NCBI RefSeq assembly: GCF_964204645.1
Contig: NC_134036.1
Location: 11,332,704 to 11,396,703, forward strand
DNA length: 64,000 nt
Origin: Tubulanus polymorphus
Taxonomy: Eukaryota; Nemertea; Palaeonemertea; Tubulaniformes; Tubulanidae
Reading direction: 5' to 3'
Made by a program: the position numbers and the translations under genes. This document shows, piece by piece, positions 32,005 through 42,507 of this stretch (its first letter is position 1; the number at the start of each line of letters is the position of its first letter). The notes under the pieces were generated by a model, which worked only from the letters and a program-made list of their open reading frames with translations, was not told the origin of the DNA and made no database searches.

Positions 32005-32156
32005 AGTAATAGGGAATATGTTGTTCTAGATTAAAGGTTGAGAGGTTGAGTGGGTAGAAAATGAAAAATAAATTCGAGTGTGCGAGAATTTATTTTTCAT
32101 TTTCTACTCACTCGACCTTTCGACCTTTGATCTAGAACAACATATTCCCTATTACT
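32005..32156. repeat. 152-bp terminal palindrome of the Polinton-derived element
   Basis: The inner arm starts AGTAATAGGGAATATGTTGT at 32005; the outer arm ends with its complement at 32156. The arms match through the TCTAGAT(T/C)AAAGGT block and through AGTAGAAAATGAAAAATAAA-like sequence to a short centre near 32080. Would fold as a long hairpin. Confidence 0.9.
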
Positions 32157-32162
32157 AGGGCA
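32157..32162. repeat. 6-bp target-site duplication AGGGCA (right)
   Basis: Matches 29676-29681. Confidence 0.95.
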
Positions 32163-32382
32163 TTGCTTGAAAAATCTTATTAATTCGTGACTTCAAATTT
32201 CTAGAATTTTATATTGTATTTTATCTTTTTAACAGTATTATTTTGTAGTCAAAAAAGACCGAAGATAAACATTTGTTTGTGGTCTACGTCCAAGATTTTG
32301 TAGGGTACAGGCAGGCGTGGCAGGGTAACTATTTTATATTTTCCAAAAAACGTTTTTTACGATATGAAAAAATATTCAAATA

Positions 32383-32710
32383 AACTTCATATGATGTCAC
32401 ATATCAGAGGGTGGCTGAATATTGAGTCTTGGGAACGAAACCTCTTCCAATGTATGGCCGCGGAAGCTAAAACACCGGTATCAGATTGATTTAAATCCTG
32501 GAATTTACCACTACAATATTCAGACCTTAACCTATACCTATAGTTTGCTGCTTAGTATTTTAAGGTCACAAGCAATTACAATTAAATACAAATTCAATCA
32601 AACAGAAAACACAGCGCTCATCTTCTGCTACGACGATTATTCAGCCTGTTATCATATCAAACGTGCACACGCCAAGCAGCGTTACAGCATCACCATATAG
32701 AAGTCTGTAT
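32383..32710 (+). repeat. Dispersed ~320-bp repeat (partner 39945-40260)
   Basis: Both copies read TTCATATGATGTCACATATC, AGAGGGTGGCTGAATATTG, and later CAGCGCTCATCTTCTGCTA and AAACGTGCACACGCC-like blocks. Non-coding. Confidence 0.85.
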
Positions 32711-32919
32711 GAGCGTGTGTTTGTGTGTGTTTGTATCCTAATACTCATCTTCAGGAATAATGAATTCATTATTCCTGAAGATGACAATTAGGATATAGTC
32801 GTTGAAATAAACTACTATCTCGAAGTTTCATTTTCGGACTTTTTATTATCATTGTGGGATTCTCTCCTCATCGCGTCAACACGGATATAGTGTTCTACCA
32901 ATCGTAATAATAATAATAA

Positions 32920-33190
32920 ATATAGCTGCAAACAGCGATAACGGGTTTCTGCCTTTCTGGATAGAATGTCGTTCAGGGATGCGAGCCAAGATTTCACACG
33001 AAATCCGTTCGTCACATTTCGTTTTTTGAAAGAGTGCCACCTAGGGGTCAACTCACAGCATGGATATGTTGACCCACATGTGCTACTACGCGCATGTGCT
33101 ACTACGCGCAAAGTACTAATGTGCCAGGTTTTGGGGGAAATAACACCGATAAGAACGAAGCTACGGTGTTTTTACCATTCGCTAGTGACA
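32920..33190 (+). repeat. Dispersed repeat (partner 29390-29600)
   Basis: Same family as 29390-29600, with a local duplication of CATGTGCTACTACGCG around 33080-33110. Confidence 0.75.
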
Positions 33191-33689
33191 GTTTAAGCGC
33201 ATATTCGGTTATTATTCGTTCCGGAAAAAGTCATTGGCCTATAGGGTAAACTATGCAGGAGGGAAGGCCTTATAGTGTTACTATTAGTAGAGGAGTGACT
33301 AACAAGTCAGTCAGACAAGTCATCCGATCAGATGGGGACTACATTTCACATATGAAATTGACGTCCAATAACCATTATACAATCATAATCACGAACGGTA
33401 CATCACTCCCCATTACTGACTGTCTGTCACTGACCTCTGGCTTGCTATCATTCTTTATCGGTGCAGTGGGTAGGTATTTTCAACTGACTTTGTTCTTCTA
33501 TGACATTACCATCGCCGCTGCGTCACGATGGGATGTACATGTACAAGGGACCTCCAATGTGTAATGTATGTGATGTATAAACTGACTTTAGACCGTTTAA
33601 TATCGACAATAACAAGGTATCACCGACGCTGACATTTTCAGACGCTAACTAGTATGACCCGCCTTTTGGACCGGAACAATTCAATTCAT

Positions 33690-34085
33690 TTAAGAAAACG
33701 CGTACCGGTACAATAAATAAATAAACTGCTGTTGATTTTTCGAAGTATTGATATCCACGAACAAAACTATACTACGAAGATAATTAAACAATTGTCTATC
33801 AAAATAATCTTCACCTAAAATATCATTATTCTTATTTCTAATATGACTTATAGATTTTAAATGTTCTTTATAATATCTTTTATCACTGAATGATTGATTA
33901 CATGCATCACATTTATATGTTTCTTTTTCATTCTTTAATTCTTCTAATTTAGTTTCTAATATATCATCTTTATATTCTAGTTTCAATTTATTCTCTAAAT
34001 GTGTATTAGTTTTATTGTGTCTTGCTTTTTGGGATTTATCTATATTGATATTACCTGATGGACAGTAGTACTTATTTGCTTCCAT
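33690..34085 (-). pseudogene. Polinton PolB-type amino-terminal zinc-finger segment (third copy)
   Basis: 131-residue frame starting MEANKYYCPSG and containing KCDACNQSFSDKRYYKEHLK then a second His; this aligns with the start of the copy B gene at 46504 (KCEVCNEFIVKRNYNRHLES) and shares the LGEDYFD/LGKDYFD motif that follows. The remainder of PolB is missing. One finger has lost a ligand (CPSG rather than CxxC). Confidence 0.65.
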
Positions 34086-34165
34086 TTTAATACTAAATTT
34101 TTTATTAAAATTGATTTTAGAAGTTCAATGATTTAAATGTTATTCATTTATATGAATATTTTAAG

Positions 34166-34225
34166 AGTAATAGGGGTAATGGGCTTTCGGGTTAAAGGTT
34201 GAATGGTCGAGTTCATTAAAAACAA
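34166..34225. repeat. Polinton end relic, inner palindrome arm only
   Basis: AGTAATAGG followed by GTTAAAGGTTGAATGGTCGA, preceded by TATGAATATTTTAAG exactly as at 32005. The outer arm is missing; host-like sequence follows. Confidence 0.6.
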
Positions 34226-35094
34226 ATATTAAAAGTAATTTGAAACTATAATATATTTTCATAACCGTGTGCATTTCAGTTAAATAATGGAATAATAATC
34301 AAATCACGATATGTCCAGGAAAAAGACACTCGTTTGCATACTATACTGTATAATTCCTAAACTGAATGATCAGCCGGTATTGAACAGTATTTGCCAATTC
34401 TACATTTGAATGAATCATTTACAAATTAAAATGGAATTTTCCGTTATTAATCTAGGGAGTCAGTACATTTCCTCGAGTAGTAATTTATCTACATGGAGAA
34501 TGAAACGTATACTTTCAGCCGGAACAAATTACTGAAAAAGAGGTTTTGAGTCCTGTTATGGTAAGTGTTGATTGAAAAAATTTATAAGCTAGTGTAAAAG
34601 TAGCGCCGTTTATTTTCGATCTGGTTTCACTTATCATAATAATGTAACTTTGGCTTTTTTCATCAGATGATTGATATTAGGGATATTGATTGATTGATTT
34701 ATTGTTTGGAATTGTGTGTAGTATTTGAATGTTTTATAATTTTGTCTCATTCCAGATCATGTTCTGAATTGTTGATTGGGGGTTATCGCGGCCCAAATTA
34801 GAAAGAAAATTGGACAAATGCTGAAACAGTATAAATTGACGAAGTAAATCTGTAAATATTTGAAAAAAAAATTCCCATCAACATGTAAGCTTACACAAGT
34901 GAGTTATTACATTTGGTTGGTAATTTTGAAACTTCATTTTGTTTTGCCACTATGTGGATCTCCTTTCAGGCAATAAGTTTTTAGGAAATTGTGAAATATG
35001 GATGAAACAATGAAAGAAGTGGTCAAATTTTGACCATTATGAATGTGTGCTTATACTTCTTCTTGAATACAGTCGTGTGGAGCTTGAACAATGA
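34226..35094. other. Non-coding
   Basis: No gene supported. Confidence 0.5.
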
Positions 35095-35109
35095 GGATGA
35101 CTGCAGATC

Positions 35110-35422
35110 ACATGCGTTAAAAATCACACATGACTGTGTTATGTGACATGTGTGATTTACATTCAGGGCCGTATCACACGTACGATTCACATGTGTAAAA
35201 ATGGGTTAATTAGATTAGAAAATCACACGTGTGATACAGCTTGAATGTGAATCACATGTGTGATTCACATGTGTAAAAATGGGATAAAATCACACGTGTG
35301 ATTCACATACAAAATCACACGTGTGATTCACATACAAAATCACATGTGTGATAATGTCCCATTTTTACACATGTGAATCACACGTGTTTTTTAAAAAATC
35401 ACATGTGTGATTTTTTTGTTAG
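35110..35422. repeat. Array of palindromic AATCACACGTGTGATT motifs
   Basis: At least ten copies of (A)TCACA(C/T)GTGTGATT, a 14-16 bp perfect palindrome, separated by CACATACAAA or CATGTGTAAAAATGGG spacers. Direct and inverted copies alternate. Confidence 0.9.
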
Positions 35423-35639
35423 GGGAAGTTTACTGAAAGTGTTTGTTGGCCGGGCTAGTTATTTTTAAACAGTTTTTAAATAGTTTTTATTTAAACATAA
35501 CTAGAACTTGTCATGATCCAATGAAAACATATAACATCTAAATAAAAGAAATCTTAACATTCATTATATCAGTATATCATCGTAGTTTTCTTATTTTTCA
35601 TTGGTTTTGTACACTTGATCAAACTGCATAATATAGACA

Positions 35640-36190
35640 CGGACATACGTATAGCGGAGAAAGAATTCCCGAGATATCTAGAGCTCGTATATGCTTTGCG
35701 GATCCTGTTGCCTGCAGTGCGTATATAAGTGCTGAAAGTACTAAAACAAAAGAATACGTAATACAGATTATTCACGAAACCGCATATATCCGTTCGTATG
35801 GGGATCAACAGACGGGTGTCCAATCAAAATACGTTTGCATATACGGGATAATCGCTTCGAATCCGCAATGTATCCATTCATTGCGGTTATGACTAATCAA
35901 AGAATACGTCATATAACCGATGCGGATACTGCGGATAATTGTTTCAACTCGTCGAAACCGTCGAGTCGGATTTCTTTAATCCGTCAAGCATACGTCAAGT
36001 GTCAGTTGCGTATCTGTCTAAGTATCAGCAACGGACAACCGACGTATGGTTGGGGATCTATCAATACATACGCAGATCCGTTTTCCCGGATTCTTCAATG
36101 TCAGTTACGGATTGGGGTCAGATATCAAACATATACGACCATTATCCGTTAAGAATACGTCATAAATACGAGGTCGGATATTGGTACTTT
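35640..36190. other. Block rich in ATACG/CGTAT and GCGGAT motifs, non-coding
   Basis: Dense imperfect repeats such as GACATACGTATAGCGG and GATGCGGATACTGCGGATAA. Two overlapping frames of 105-146 codons here look like by-products of the repeat. Confidence 0.5.
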
Positions 36191-36274
36191 TCACCCTGTG
36201 GTCAGAGTATCGGTCACGTGCCAGGTGACCCCAGATGTCACAATACGCGTGTCCATTGTAGGACACGTGGGCGT

Positions 36275-36680
36275 GGTCGGAGATTGACGGAATTTACCGA
36301 GTGCTCACGGAAAACGAGATACCATCATCATGAATATAATCATATATTTGTAACTGTAGCATCATTGCTTGTTGATTGATCTAATTAAGTGTAATATAAA
36401 TTTGGATAAAATTATGACTGAAATCTGTGGAACCTTCTGGCTAAAAGACCGATTTTGTGGCGGAAAAAATCTGAATTTTGGCGAAAGTAAAACACCGTGT
36501 ATAAAGGCAAAAATGGTTTCGGGGTATGAATACCTCGAGGACTCAGGGTAGAGGTACTCATGTTTCTCTTCCACCCCGTTTAAATCTTTCGCCTTTTACT
36601 AAAGATTTCCGTGGAGAGGAACAATCAATGAGTCTATTGACTGATTTTTGAAGCCCTCCTCACCAGGAGGGTAACTTACA
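36275..36680 (+). repeat. Dispersed repeat flanking the second GPCR, copy 1
   Basis: Shared with 38961-39345 (GTCGGAGATTGACGGAATTT, TGGCTAAAAGACCGATTTTG, TACCTCGAGGACTCAGGGTA) and, for its end only, with 39622-39702 (CCGTGGAGAGGAACAA). Confidence 0.9.
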
Positions 36681-37173
36681 ACACTTACATAAAATGGCGT
36701 CCAGCCAATCACCTACGGCATACCGACTATCCGCGTCAACCGGTGGCCTAACTTAGATTTAAGTCCAGTCTAAGACTATTTTGGTTTTATAGTCGATGTA
36801 ACATTTTACTACCGATCTGATAACTCTTGGACTATTTAAGGCTCTATTTTAGGGTGGGTGATTTGCTGTAGGATTTTTACAACCTGATATTTCAAATGGT
36901 CAAGGAATGCAGATTAACTTGTTTTGTTAAAAAAAAGCTAACCCCAGTTTTGATGTCAGTTTTATGAATCAATCTCTTGCATAAACATTATTCAAATACC
37001 ATCGTCCTTTTTGTCCTTTTATTTTCCAGTTTGAGAAATGTTCGGACAGTTTTGATGCCTCTGTATTAGATTCTCTTCCGAGATTTTCTTAAAAATTTAA
37101 TTGTGGGTTTTTCTACAAAAATCCGGAGCGAGTTCCACTGTAGAATTGTCTCATCTCAACTCTCGCCAGCTAT

Positions 37174-38235
37174 TCATCGAAAACAAGAACCTCTTCTAGA
37201 ACAAGCTTTACTTAGAATGTCAAAGGACGATTTTCTGAATTTGTCATTTGTCACACAATATATAATGAAATTTACTGACGAATCAACAATAGAAAATGCC
37301 AATGCGATTAATCTAAAAGAAAAACCGATAATTCCTATGGGGAACAAATTTCTTCTACGATCCACAAATCCCAAACCTTCGCAAATAATAAACACGAAAA
37401 CAACTGATAAAACCATCCTTAAAACCCTCATTTCCCTTCTAGACGATTCATCAGTTATACCGAGCTGTGAAAGTCGAGTAACCCGACGGTAAAATGTCAC
37501 CGAAATAAGAATTACATTGATGAAAACCAAAATGAACAGTGGAAACGTGACAGTGAGAAAGAAGAAAAAAATACGCTCAGAAACTGAATAAATCCAGAAG
37601 GATATTGCAAAATTGTACCGGATCACTCCACGCCGTCTTGTGATATAAGGCCAATAGTAAGGACAGTTCATGAATCCAAGATGTTTGCGGGGTAGAAATT
37701 GACCTAAATGACCACAAAAAGCCAACAAAGAAATAAATAACATTGCGCCCTGTGCAATCAGCTTTCTGGGAATTCTACGAGATTTTATTGGAAACAATAC
37801 GACGATTAACCGCTCTAGACTGAGCAGTACAGTGCACCAGTTACGTGTCATCTGAAATATATAAAAAAACGGCAAAGATATTAAAATAAAAATCCACCCG
37901 AACATCCAGTCATCTACGCGGAACAAAATATCTCCCAAAACGGCGTAAATGTACGCAGTTCTCAGCGGATAAAGAATGAATGTAGCGACCATAAACAAAA
38001 TATCGTTTATAGCGAGAATTTTGATGAGAAAATAAACATCAGATTTAAACCGTTTTAGAACTAACAACGTGAATGCGTTGAATGTTATACCCAGTACAGA
38101 CGCCGGTAGATAACATCCTAAATACATTCTAATGTTGAAACTGAACCTAAATCTAACCGGACGAGTTTGGACTCTCTGACACCAGCTGAGCTGCGGGACC
38201 GGGCCACTTGTCGTATTGTCGCTAGTAGTGATCAT
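37174..38235 (-). CDS. Intronless class A GPCR, second receptor
   Basis: Complete 353-residue frame from the ATG at 38235. Extracellular NTTS glycosylation site. TM1 GITFNAFTLLVLKRF, TM2 LAINDILFMVATF, TM3 end CTVLLSLERLIVVLFPIKSR in place of DRY, ECL2 with FMNCPYYW, TM5 FFFLTVTFPLFILVFINVIL, TM6 LRMVLSVVFVFIICEG, TM7 VDSSVNFIIYCVTN in place of NPxxY, and a short basic/cysteine tail (possible palmitoylation at CSRRGSC). The ERLIVVLFP motif resembles that of the first receptor and of invertebrate peptide receptors. Direct repeats (36275 and 38961) flank the gene. Confidence 0.85.
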   Translation of the reverse strand: MITTSDNTTSGPVPQLSWCQRVQTRPVRFRFSFNIRMYLGCYLPASVLGITFNAFTLLVLKRFKSDVYFLIKILAINDILFMVATFILYPLRTAYIYAVLGDILFRVDDWMFGWIFILISLPFFYIFQMTRNWCTVLLSLERLIVVLFPIKSRRIPRKLIAQGAMLFISLLAFCGHLGQFLPRKHLGFMNCPYYWPYITRRRGVIRYNFAISFWIYSVSERIFFFFLTVTFPLFILVFINVILISVTFYRRVTRLSQLGITDESSRREMRVLRMVLSVVFVFIICEGLGFVDRRRNLFPIGIIGFSFRLIALAFSIVDSSVNFIIYCVTNDKFRKSSFDILSKACSRRGSCFR

Positions 38236-38960
38236 TTTCGACTGATGTGTCTATCGGTAGCGTTCTATTGTACGAATCATGTTGAACGATCTGTTAAATG
38301 ATAAATTGAAGTAAATTGAACCCTGGTTACATCAGACTCCTGCCGAGTATATCGGACCAATCAAGCCACGTTTCACCAAGTTATCATTTTTTTATCTCGG
38401 TTGAATGCAGTTCAGCTTATAGACCATCGTGGAACATTTGAATAGATGTGTTCTAGATCGGTCGGAGAGGAGTGAATTGAATCTAATTCTCATATCTTAT
38501 TAGATAAAGTTTTGTTAAGCCTTCGGTACTAAATTTTCTCTATTCATACATATTAATGTAGATATAGGTGAATCTTTCTGGAATATTTTACTGAAATAAT
38601 CGCGCATCGCTTTCACACAAACCACACACATGAATACGAGAGTTCTCATTTCACAGTTTGTATGGTCATTCGGGGCCGATAACAAACCCCCTGTTTCGCT
38701 CCCGGCACGTGTGGTGGGTTTGTAGGGACACCAAGATCGAAAATCAAACGGAATTTACCAATCAAATAGATAACTGGGTCAATCCTTATTTTAAGATAAA
38801 AAATATTCTGTACTGTTAAAGAAACCTAGTTCAGTAATAACTGTGTTCGAATCTATGACACTCCAAAGTTAGGCAGTTTAGCTAATGTTTAGCCGCGATC
38901 ATACTGAGACGATTTGGTCCGAGTCACATTAGAGGGTGCCGAGTGTGAGTCGTGCCCCTA

Positions 38961-39345
38961 GTCGGAGATTGACGGAATTTACCGAGCACTCACGGAAAAC
39001 GAGATACCATCGTCATGAATATAATCATATATTTGTAACTGTAGCATCATTGCTTGTTGATTGATCTTATTAAATGAGATATAAATTTGGATAAAATTCC
39101 GACTGAAATCTGTGGAAACTTCTGGCTAAAAGACCGATTTTGTGGCGGGAAAAAATCTAAATTTTGTCGAAAGTAAAACACCGTGTGTAAAGGTAATGGT
39201 TTCGGGGTATGAATACCTCGAGGACTCAGGGTAGGTAGGTACTCTGGTTTCTCTTCAACCTCGTTTAAATCTTTCGCCTTTTACTAAAGACTTCCGTGGA
39301 GAGGAACAATCAATGAGTCTATGGACTTAATTTTAAAAGCCCTCC
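38961..39345 (+). repeat. Dispersed repeat flanking the second GPCR, copy 2
   Basis: Same family and orientation as 36275-36680. A third partial copy at 39622-39702. Confidence 0.9.
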
Positions 39346-39621
39346 TTATGACAATAATATAGGAAAAGTACTGTCATTCAATCACAACCAGCCAACTAAA
39401 TAACGGGGACAATCTCTTGGTTCTATACTGTAAATCTAAATGTATGGATTTAACAACTTAGTTTAATCAATGTAACCTCATTGTATTTAGAAGCGGGGGT
39501 TTCGACCCCCCACCTCGATTCAGCTCCCCACTAGACCCAGGTGGGTGATTAGCGCCGTTGTAAATGGGGTCAATCAATTGAGGGACACGTTCCCAATAAA
39601 AGAAAGATAAGATTTTTTTTT

Positions 39622-39702
39622 AAAATTTCCGTGGAGAGGAACAACCAATGAGTCTATTGACTGATTTTTGAAGCCCTCCTGACCAGGAGGGTAACTTATA
39701 AC
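39622..39702 (+). repeat. Third, partial copy of the GPCR-flanking repeat
   Basis: Carries only the 3' part: TTTCCGTGGAGAGGAACAAC and TTGAAGCCCTCCTGACCAGG. Confidence 0.85.
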
Positions 39703-39944
39703 AATTGGAACACTGCCAGTTTCCTGGAAAACTTAAGTTAGGCCACATGTCAAGGCATGTTTTCACACGATGCACACTTGAATTCAAACATACGTACCTC
39801 ATACGTAGGCAGTGGGTCGGTCGGCCGTTTTTATCAAAAATAAAATGTATTTCAATGAATCCCAATAAAAAGTTTTCACTCGGTACCTTTGAAGTCGGGT
39901 CGGTGGGGGTATGGCAAAAAGACCATTAACATGGGATGGCCTAA

Positions 39945-40260
39945 AATTCATATGATGTCACATATCAGAGGGTGGCTGAATATTGGGTCTTCGAAACCCC
40001 TCTTCCAATGTTGGCGGCCGAAGTTAAAATACCGGTTCGTGTTATAATAGATATAATATATAACAGATCGTGTTATATCCAGGAATTAACGACTACTACA
40101 TTCAGACCTCGACCTATACTTTGGATTGCTGCTTAATATTTTCAGGTCACAAGAAATTGCAATTTATTACAGCGCTCATCTTCTGCTAGGATCATTCAGC
40201 CTATTTGCATGCCAAACGTGCACGCGTTACATCATCACCATTAGTAGTGTACTGTACGAG
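39945..40260 (+). repeat. Dispersed ~320-bp repeat, second copy
   Basis: Partner of 32383-32710. Confidence 0.85.
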
Positions 40261-40648
40261 CTTGTGTGAGTGTCGTGTAGCACTCCGTGCGCACGTGGAG
40301 GCCTCGTATAAGTGAATGTTCGCTTACACTTAAATTTCATTCAAAACAATCACCGGGTATTACAATGAAACAATACCTATGGCGGATGTATGAAATAATT
40401 ACATCCTCACCAGCAATGAGCATTTAAAATTCGCATGTATACGGCACCTAGTCTAATGAAACCTACGCCATTCTATGGCTTTCCCATAATTATTTTAGTA
40501 ATGCCGGAATTCCCCGTATATCCCAAAAACAGCCAATCCCATTCGCTCGTAGAATATATCGAGGTCATTATTATTATTTATAAAATTTTATAAGCGAGAG
40601 CTAAGAATTTTCCCGCAAAAAACAGTTTTTCGTTGAATTTTAACTCAG

Positions 40649-41101
40649 TTGACCATGTCATCGACGATGGTTCGCCATGTCTTCAATCGCATCGATTATA
40701 CGTCATTTAAGCCGAGAACCAATGAAACAAATGCTCACATAAAAAAACGTAGCGCGATTTTACATGAATTGGCTCAATGCCAACATCATATCGCAATAAT
40801 ATATAAATATATTGTCGTTTACCCTATATTCTGTACACTATTCCAGTGTCAGCATTCGGAATCAGTATTTCTCAAAAGCTGTTACTTAGAAGATCTAAAA
40901 GATGAAGAAATATTAGGTTATTTCTATGAACAAGAATTATCACTTGTACCAAATCCAGATGAAATAGAATACAAAATAGAAAAAGTATTGAAAACAAAAA
41001 CTCTTAAAGGAAAAAAGTATTCTTTGGTGAAATATAAAGGATACGATGATAAATTTAATGAATGGATTGTACCTAGTAAAATTAAAAGAATAAATGAATA
41101 A
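40649..41101 (+). CDS. Chimeric frame: unknown N-part fused to Polinton integrase tail with chromodomain
   Basis: Continuous 150-residue frame. Residues about 1-70 (MTMSSTMVRHVFNRIDYTSF...) are unrecognised. From about residue 78 it is the carboxy-terminal end of a Polinton integrase: LEDLKDEEILGYFYEQEL, then a chromodomain with EYKIEKVLK and SLVKYKGYDDKFNEWIVP. The catalytic DDE core is absent, so the join is a truncation/insertion edge near 40.87 kb that happens to keep frame. A TATA-like TTATAAAATTTTATAA lies near 40578. The stop overlaps the ATPase start (ATGAATAA). Whether it is expressed is unknown. Confidence 0.6.
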   Translation: MTMSSTMVRHVFNRIDYTSFKPRTNETNAHIKKRSAILHELAQCQHHIAIIYKYIVVYPIFCTLFQCQHSESVFLKSCYLEDLKDEEILGYFYEQELSLVPNPDEIEYKIEKVLKTKTLKGKKYSLVKYKGYDDKFNEWIVPSKIKRINE

Positions 41102-41693
41102 AGATTTATTTATATTTGAACCGCATAATATGTTAGTTACTGGAGTAACCAATTGTGGTAAAACACATTTCATATTAGATTTGTTAGAAACTATTTATAA
41201 GAATCATTTTGATAATATAATATTATTCGGTCCTACTTATGAAATGAATAAAACATATAATAGGGATATAGTTAAAATAAAAAAGTTTATTATATTAGAT
41301 CCTAAAACAGTAAAAGAAAATTTAGATAATTGTATAAAAATAGCAATTGATACTTATAAAGGATCAAATACATTATTCATTGTAGATGATTGCGCTAATT
41401 TACATGATTCAAAAGTGAGAGAAAGTGAGTTATGTTACTTAGCTTTCTCTGGGAGACATTTTGGGATAACAACATGGGTTTTAAATCAAAAACATAATTC
41501 AATTGTTAAAGACTTTAGGGAGAATATAAGATTTCTAGTTTTATTCTACAATGAAGATAGAAAATCTATGCAACAATCATTGGAAGAAAATCAAATTATA
41601 CCTACTGAATTACATGATGAATATATGAATAAATTAAAGAATAATAAAGGTTCAAAATTATTACTGAGACTACAATTTCCCTATGAATATTAA
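41094..41693 (+). CDS. Polinton packaging ATPase (A32/FtsK-HerA-like)
   Basis: Intact 199-residue frame. Walker A is GVTNCGKTH (residues about 14-22), Walker B is TLFIVDDCAN (about 95-104), followed by SGRHFGITTWVLNQ, the sensor/arginine-finger region of this family. Such ATPases pump genomic DNA into the capsid. The length is close to the family minimum. It overlaps the integrase stop by a few bases (ATGAATAA), as expected for co-transcribed genes. The only obviously intact core Polinton gene in the window. Confidence 0.9.
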   Translation: MNKDLFIFEPHNMLVTGVTNCGKTHFILDLLETIYKNHFDNIILFGPTYEMNKTYNRDIVKIKKFIILDPKTVKENLDNCIKIAIDTYKGSNTLFIVDDCANLHDSKVRESELCYLAFSGRHFGITTWVLNQKHNSIVKDFRENIRFLVLFYNEDRKSMQQSLEENQIIPTELHDEYMNKLKNNKGSKLLLRLQFPYEY

Positions 41694-41699
41694 TGTATA

Positions 41700-42070
41700 A
41701 AATAACTATTAGTATACCTATGTATTACATACCCTAATACCTGATACCCTATTAGATACCCTAATACCTACTATGTATTAGATACCCTATTAGATACCTT
41801 AAATACTTAAAACCCCCTTTTTTAAAATAAATATTATCTATACAATTTTCAACCAATTTATTTTTATTTTTTCAACTATTATATGAATAAGTTTGAAAAT
41901 AATAAAGGTTATTTATTATTACTGAGGTTTCAATATAAATTTAAAAAAGAAATATAATTTAAGGTATTTTCAAATAATATGTATTAGATATGTATTAGAT
42001 ATGTATTAGATACCTTAAATACTTAAAACCCCCTTTTTTATTTACTATTATTTTATACAATTTTCAACTA
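41700..42070. other. Convergence region of Polinton copy B with AT-rich short repeats
   Basis: Repeats of TATGTATTAGATACC and two copies of a TACTTAAAACCCCCTTTTTT block (about 41800 and 42020). The second part near 41880-41960 is a diverged copy of the ATPase end (AATAATAAAGGT, TTACTGAGG). The same CCCCCTTTTT block is in the 2.5-kb element at 30.13 kb. Confidence 0.7.
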
Positions 42071-42103
42071 ATATTATTATTTGAGTTAAATATAATTAAT
42101 ATT

Positions 42104-42507
42104 TTAATCACTTTCACTATCATACCCTAACATTTTTTTCAAATTCTCTACCGAATTTTCTTCTTCAAATTCTTTATTATTTTTATACTTATTCTTCACC
42201 CTTTTTATCGCATCATCAATAGTTGTTTCATTGTTATGCTTATTCATCCAATCAAATTTATCACTATTTTCTACTTTATGTTTCATAGAATCTTTAATAT
42301 CAATATCTGTAACTATATTTTCATTATCATCTTTATAAGTGTTTGCTCCTAATATTTCATTTACAATGTTTGATCCTAATATTTTATTAGCATCGGTTAA
42401 ATCTAATTTATCTTTATTAGGTGTTGCTAATAATAAATCTTCATATAATTCTTTACCATTTACTTTTTTATCTGAAACAAACTTTGTAACATATTCAAAT
42501 GGGTGTT
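42104..42507 (-). pseudogene. Polinton hypothetical protein, acidic, downstream of PolB
   Basis: The frame is open from about 42507 but has its first ATG at 42286. The text is charged and low in hydrophobics (NKYKNNKEFEEENSVENLKK) and ends MLGYDSESD. It is joined to the truncated PolB carboxy end near 42.5 kb. No family recognised; the position suggests a structural or accessory Polinton gene that lost its start. Confidence 0.4.

Larger units (their letters stand above)
29682..32156 (-). mobile_element. 2.5-kb Polinton-derived element, non-autonomous, one palindromic end
   Basis: Both outer ends read AGTAATAGGGAATATGTTGT inward (terminal inverted repeat about 37 bp, to TCTAGATCAAAGGTCGA), flanked by a perfect 6-bp AGGGCA duplication. 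Inside are only two or three minus-strand genes without known enzymatic function. The AT-rich centre near 30.0-30.13 kb (TACGTATTTAATAC repeats followed by ACCCCCTTTTT) resembles the centre of Polinton copy B at 41.7-42.05 kb. At the right, a second copy of the end in opposite orientation (from 32005) makes a 152-bp palindrome. Confidence 0.85.

Noticed and set aside
35835-36379. Overlapping frames of 105 and 146 codons
   Set aside because: Lie in a block of ATACG/GCGGAT repeats, overlap in different frames, and show no domain.
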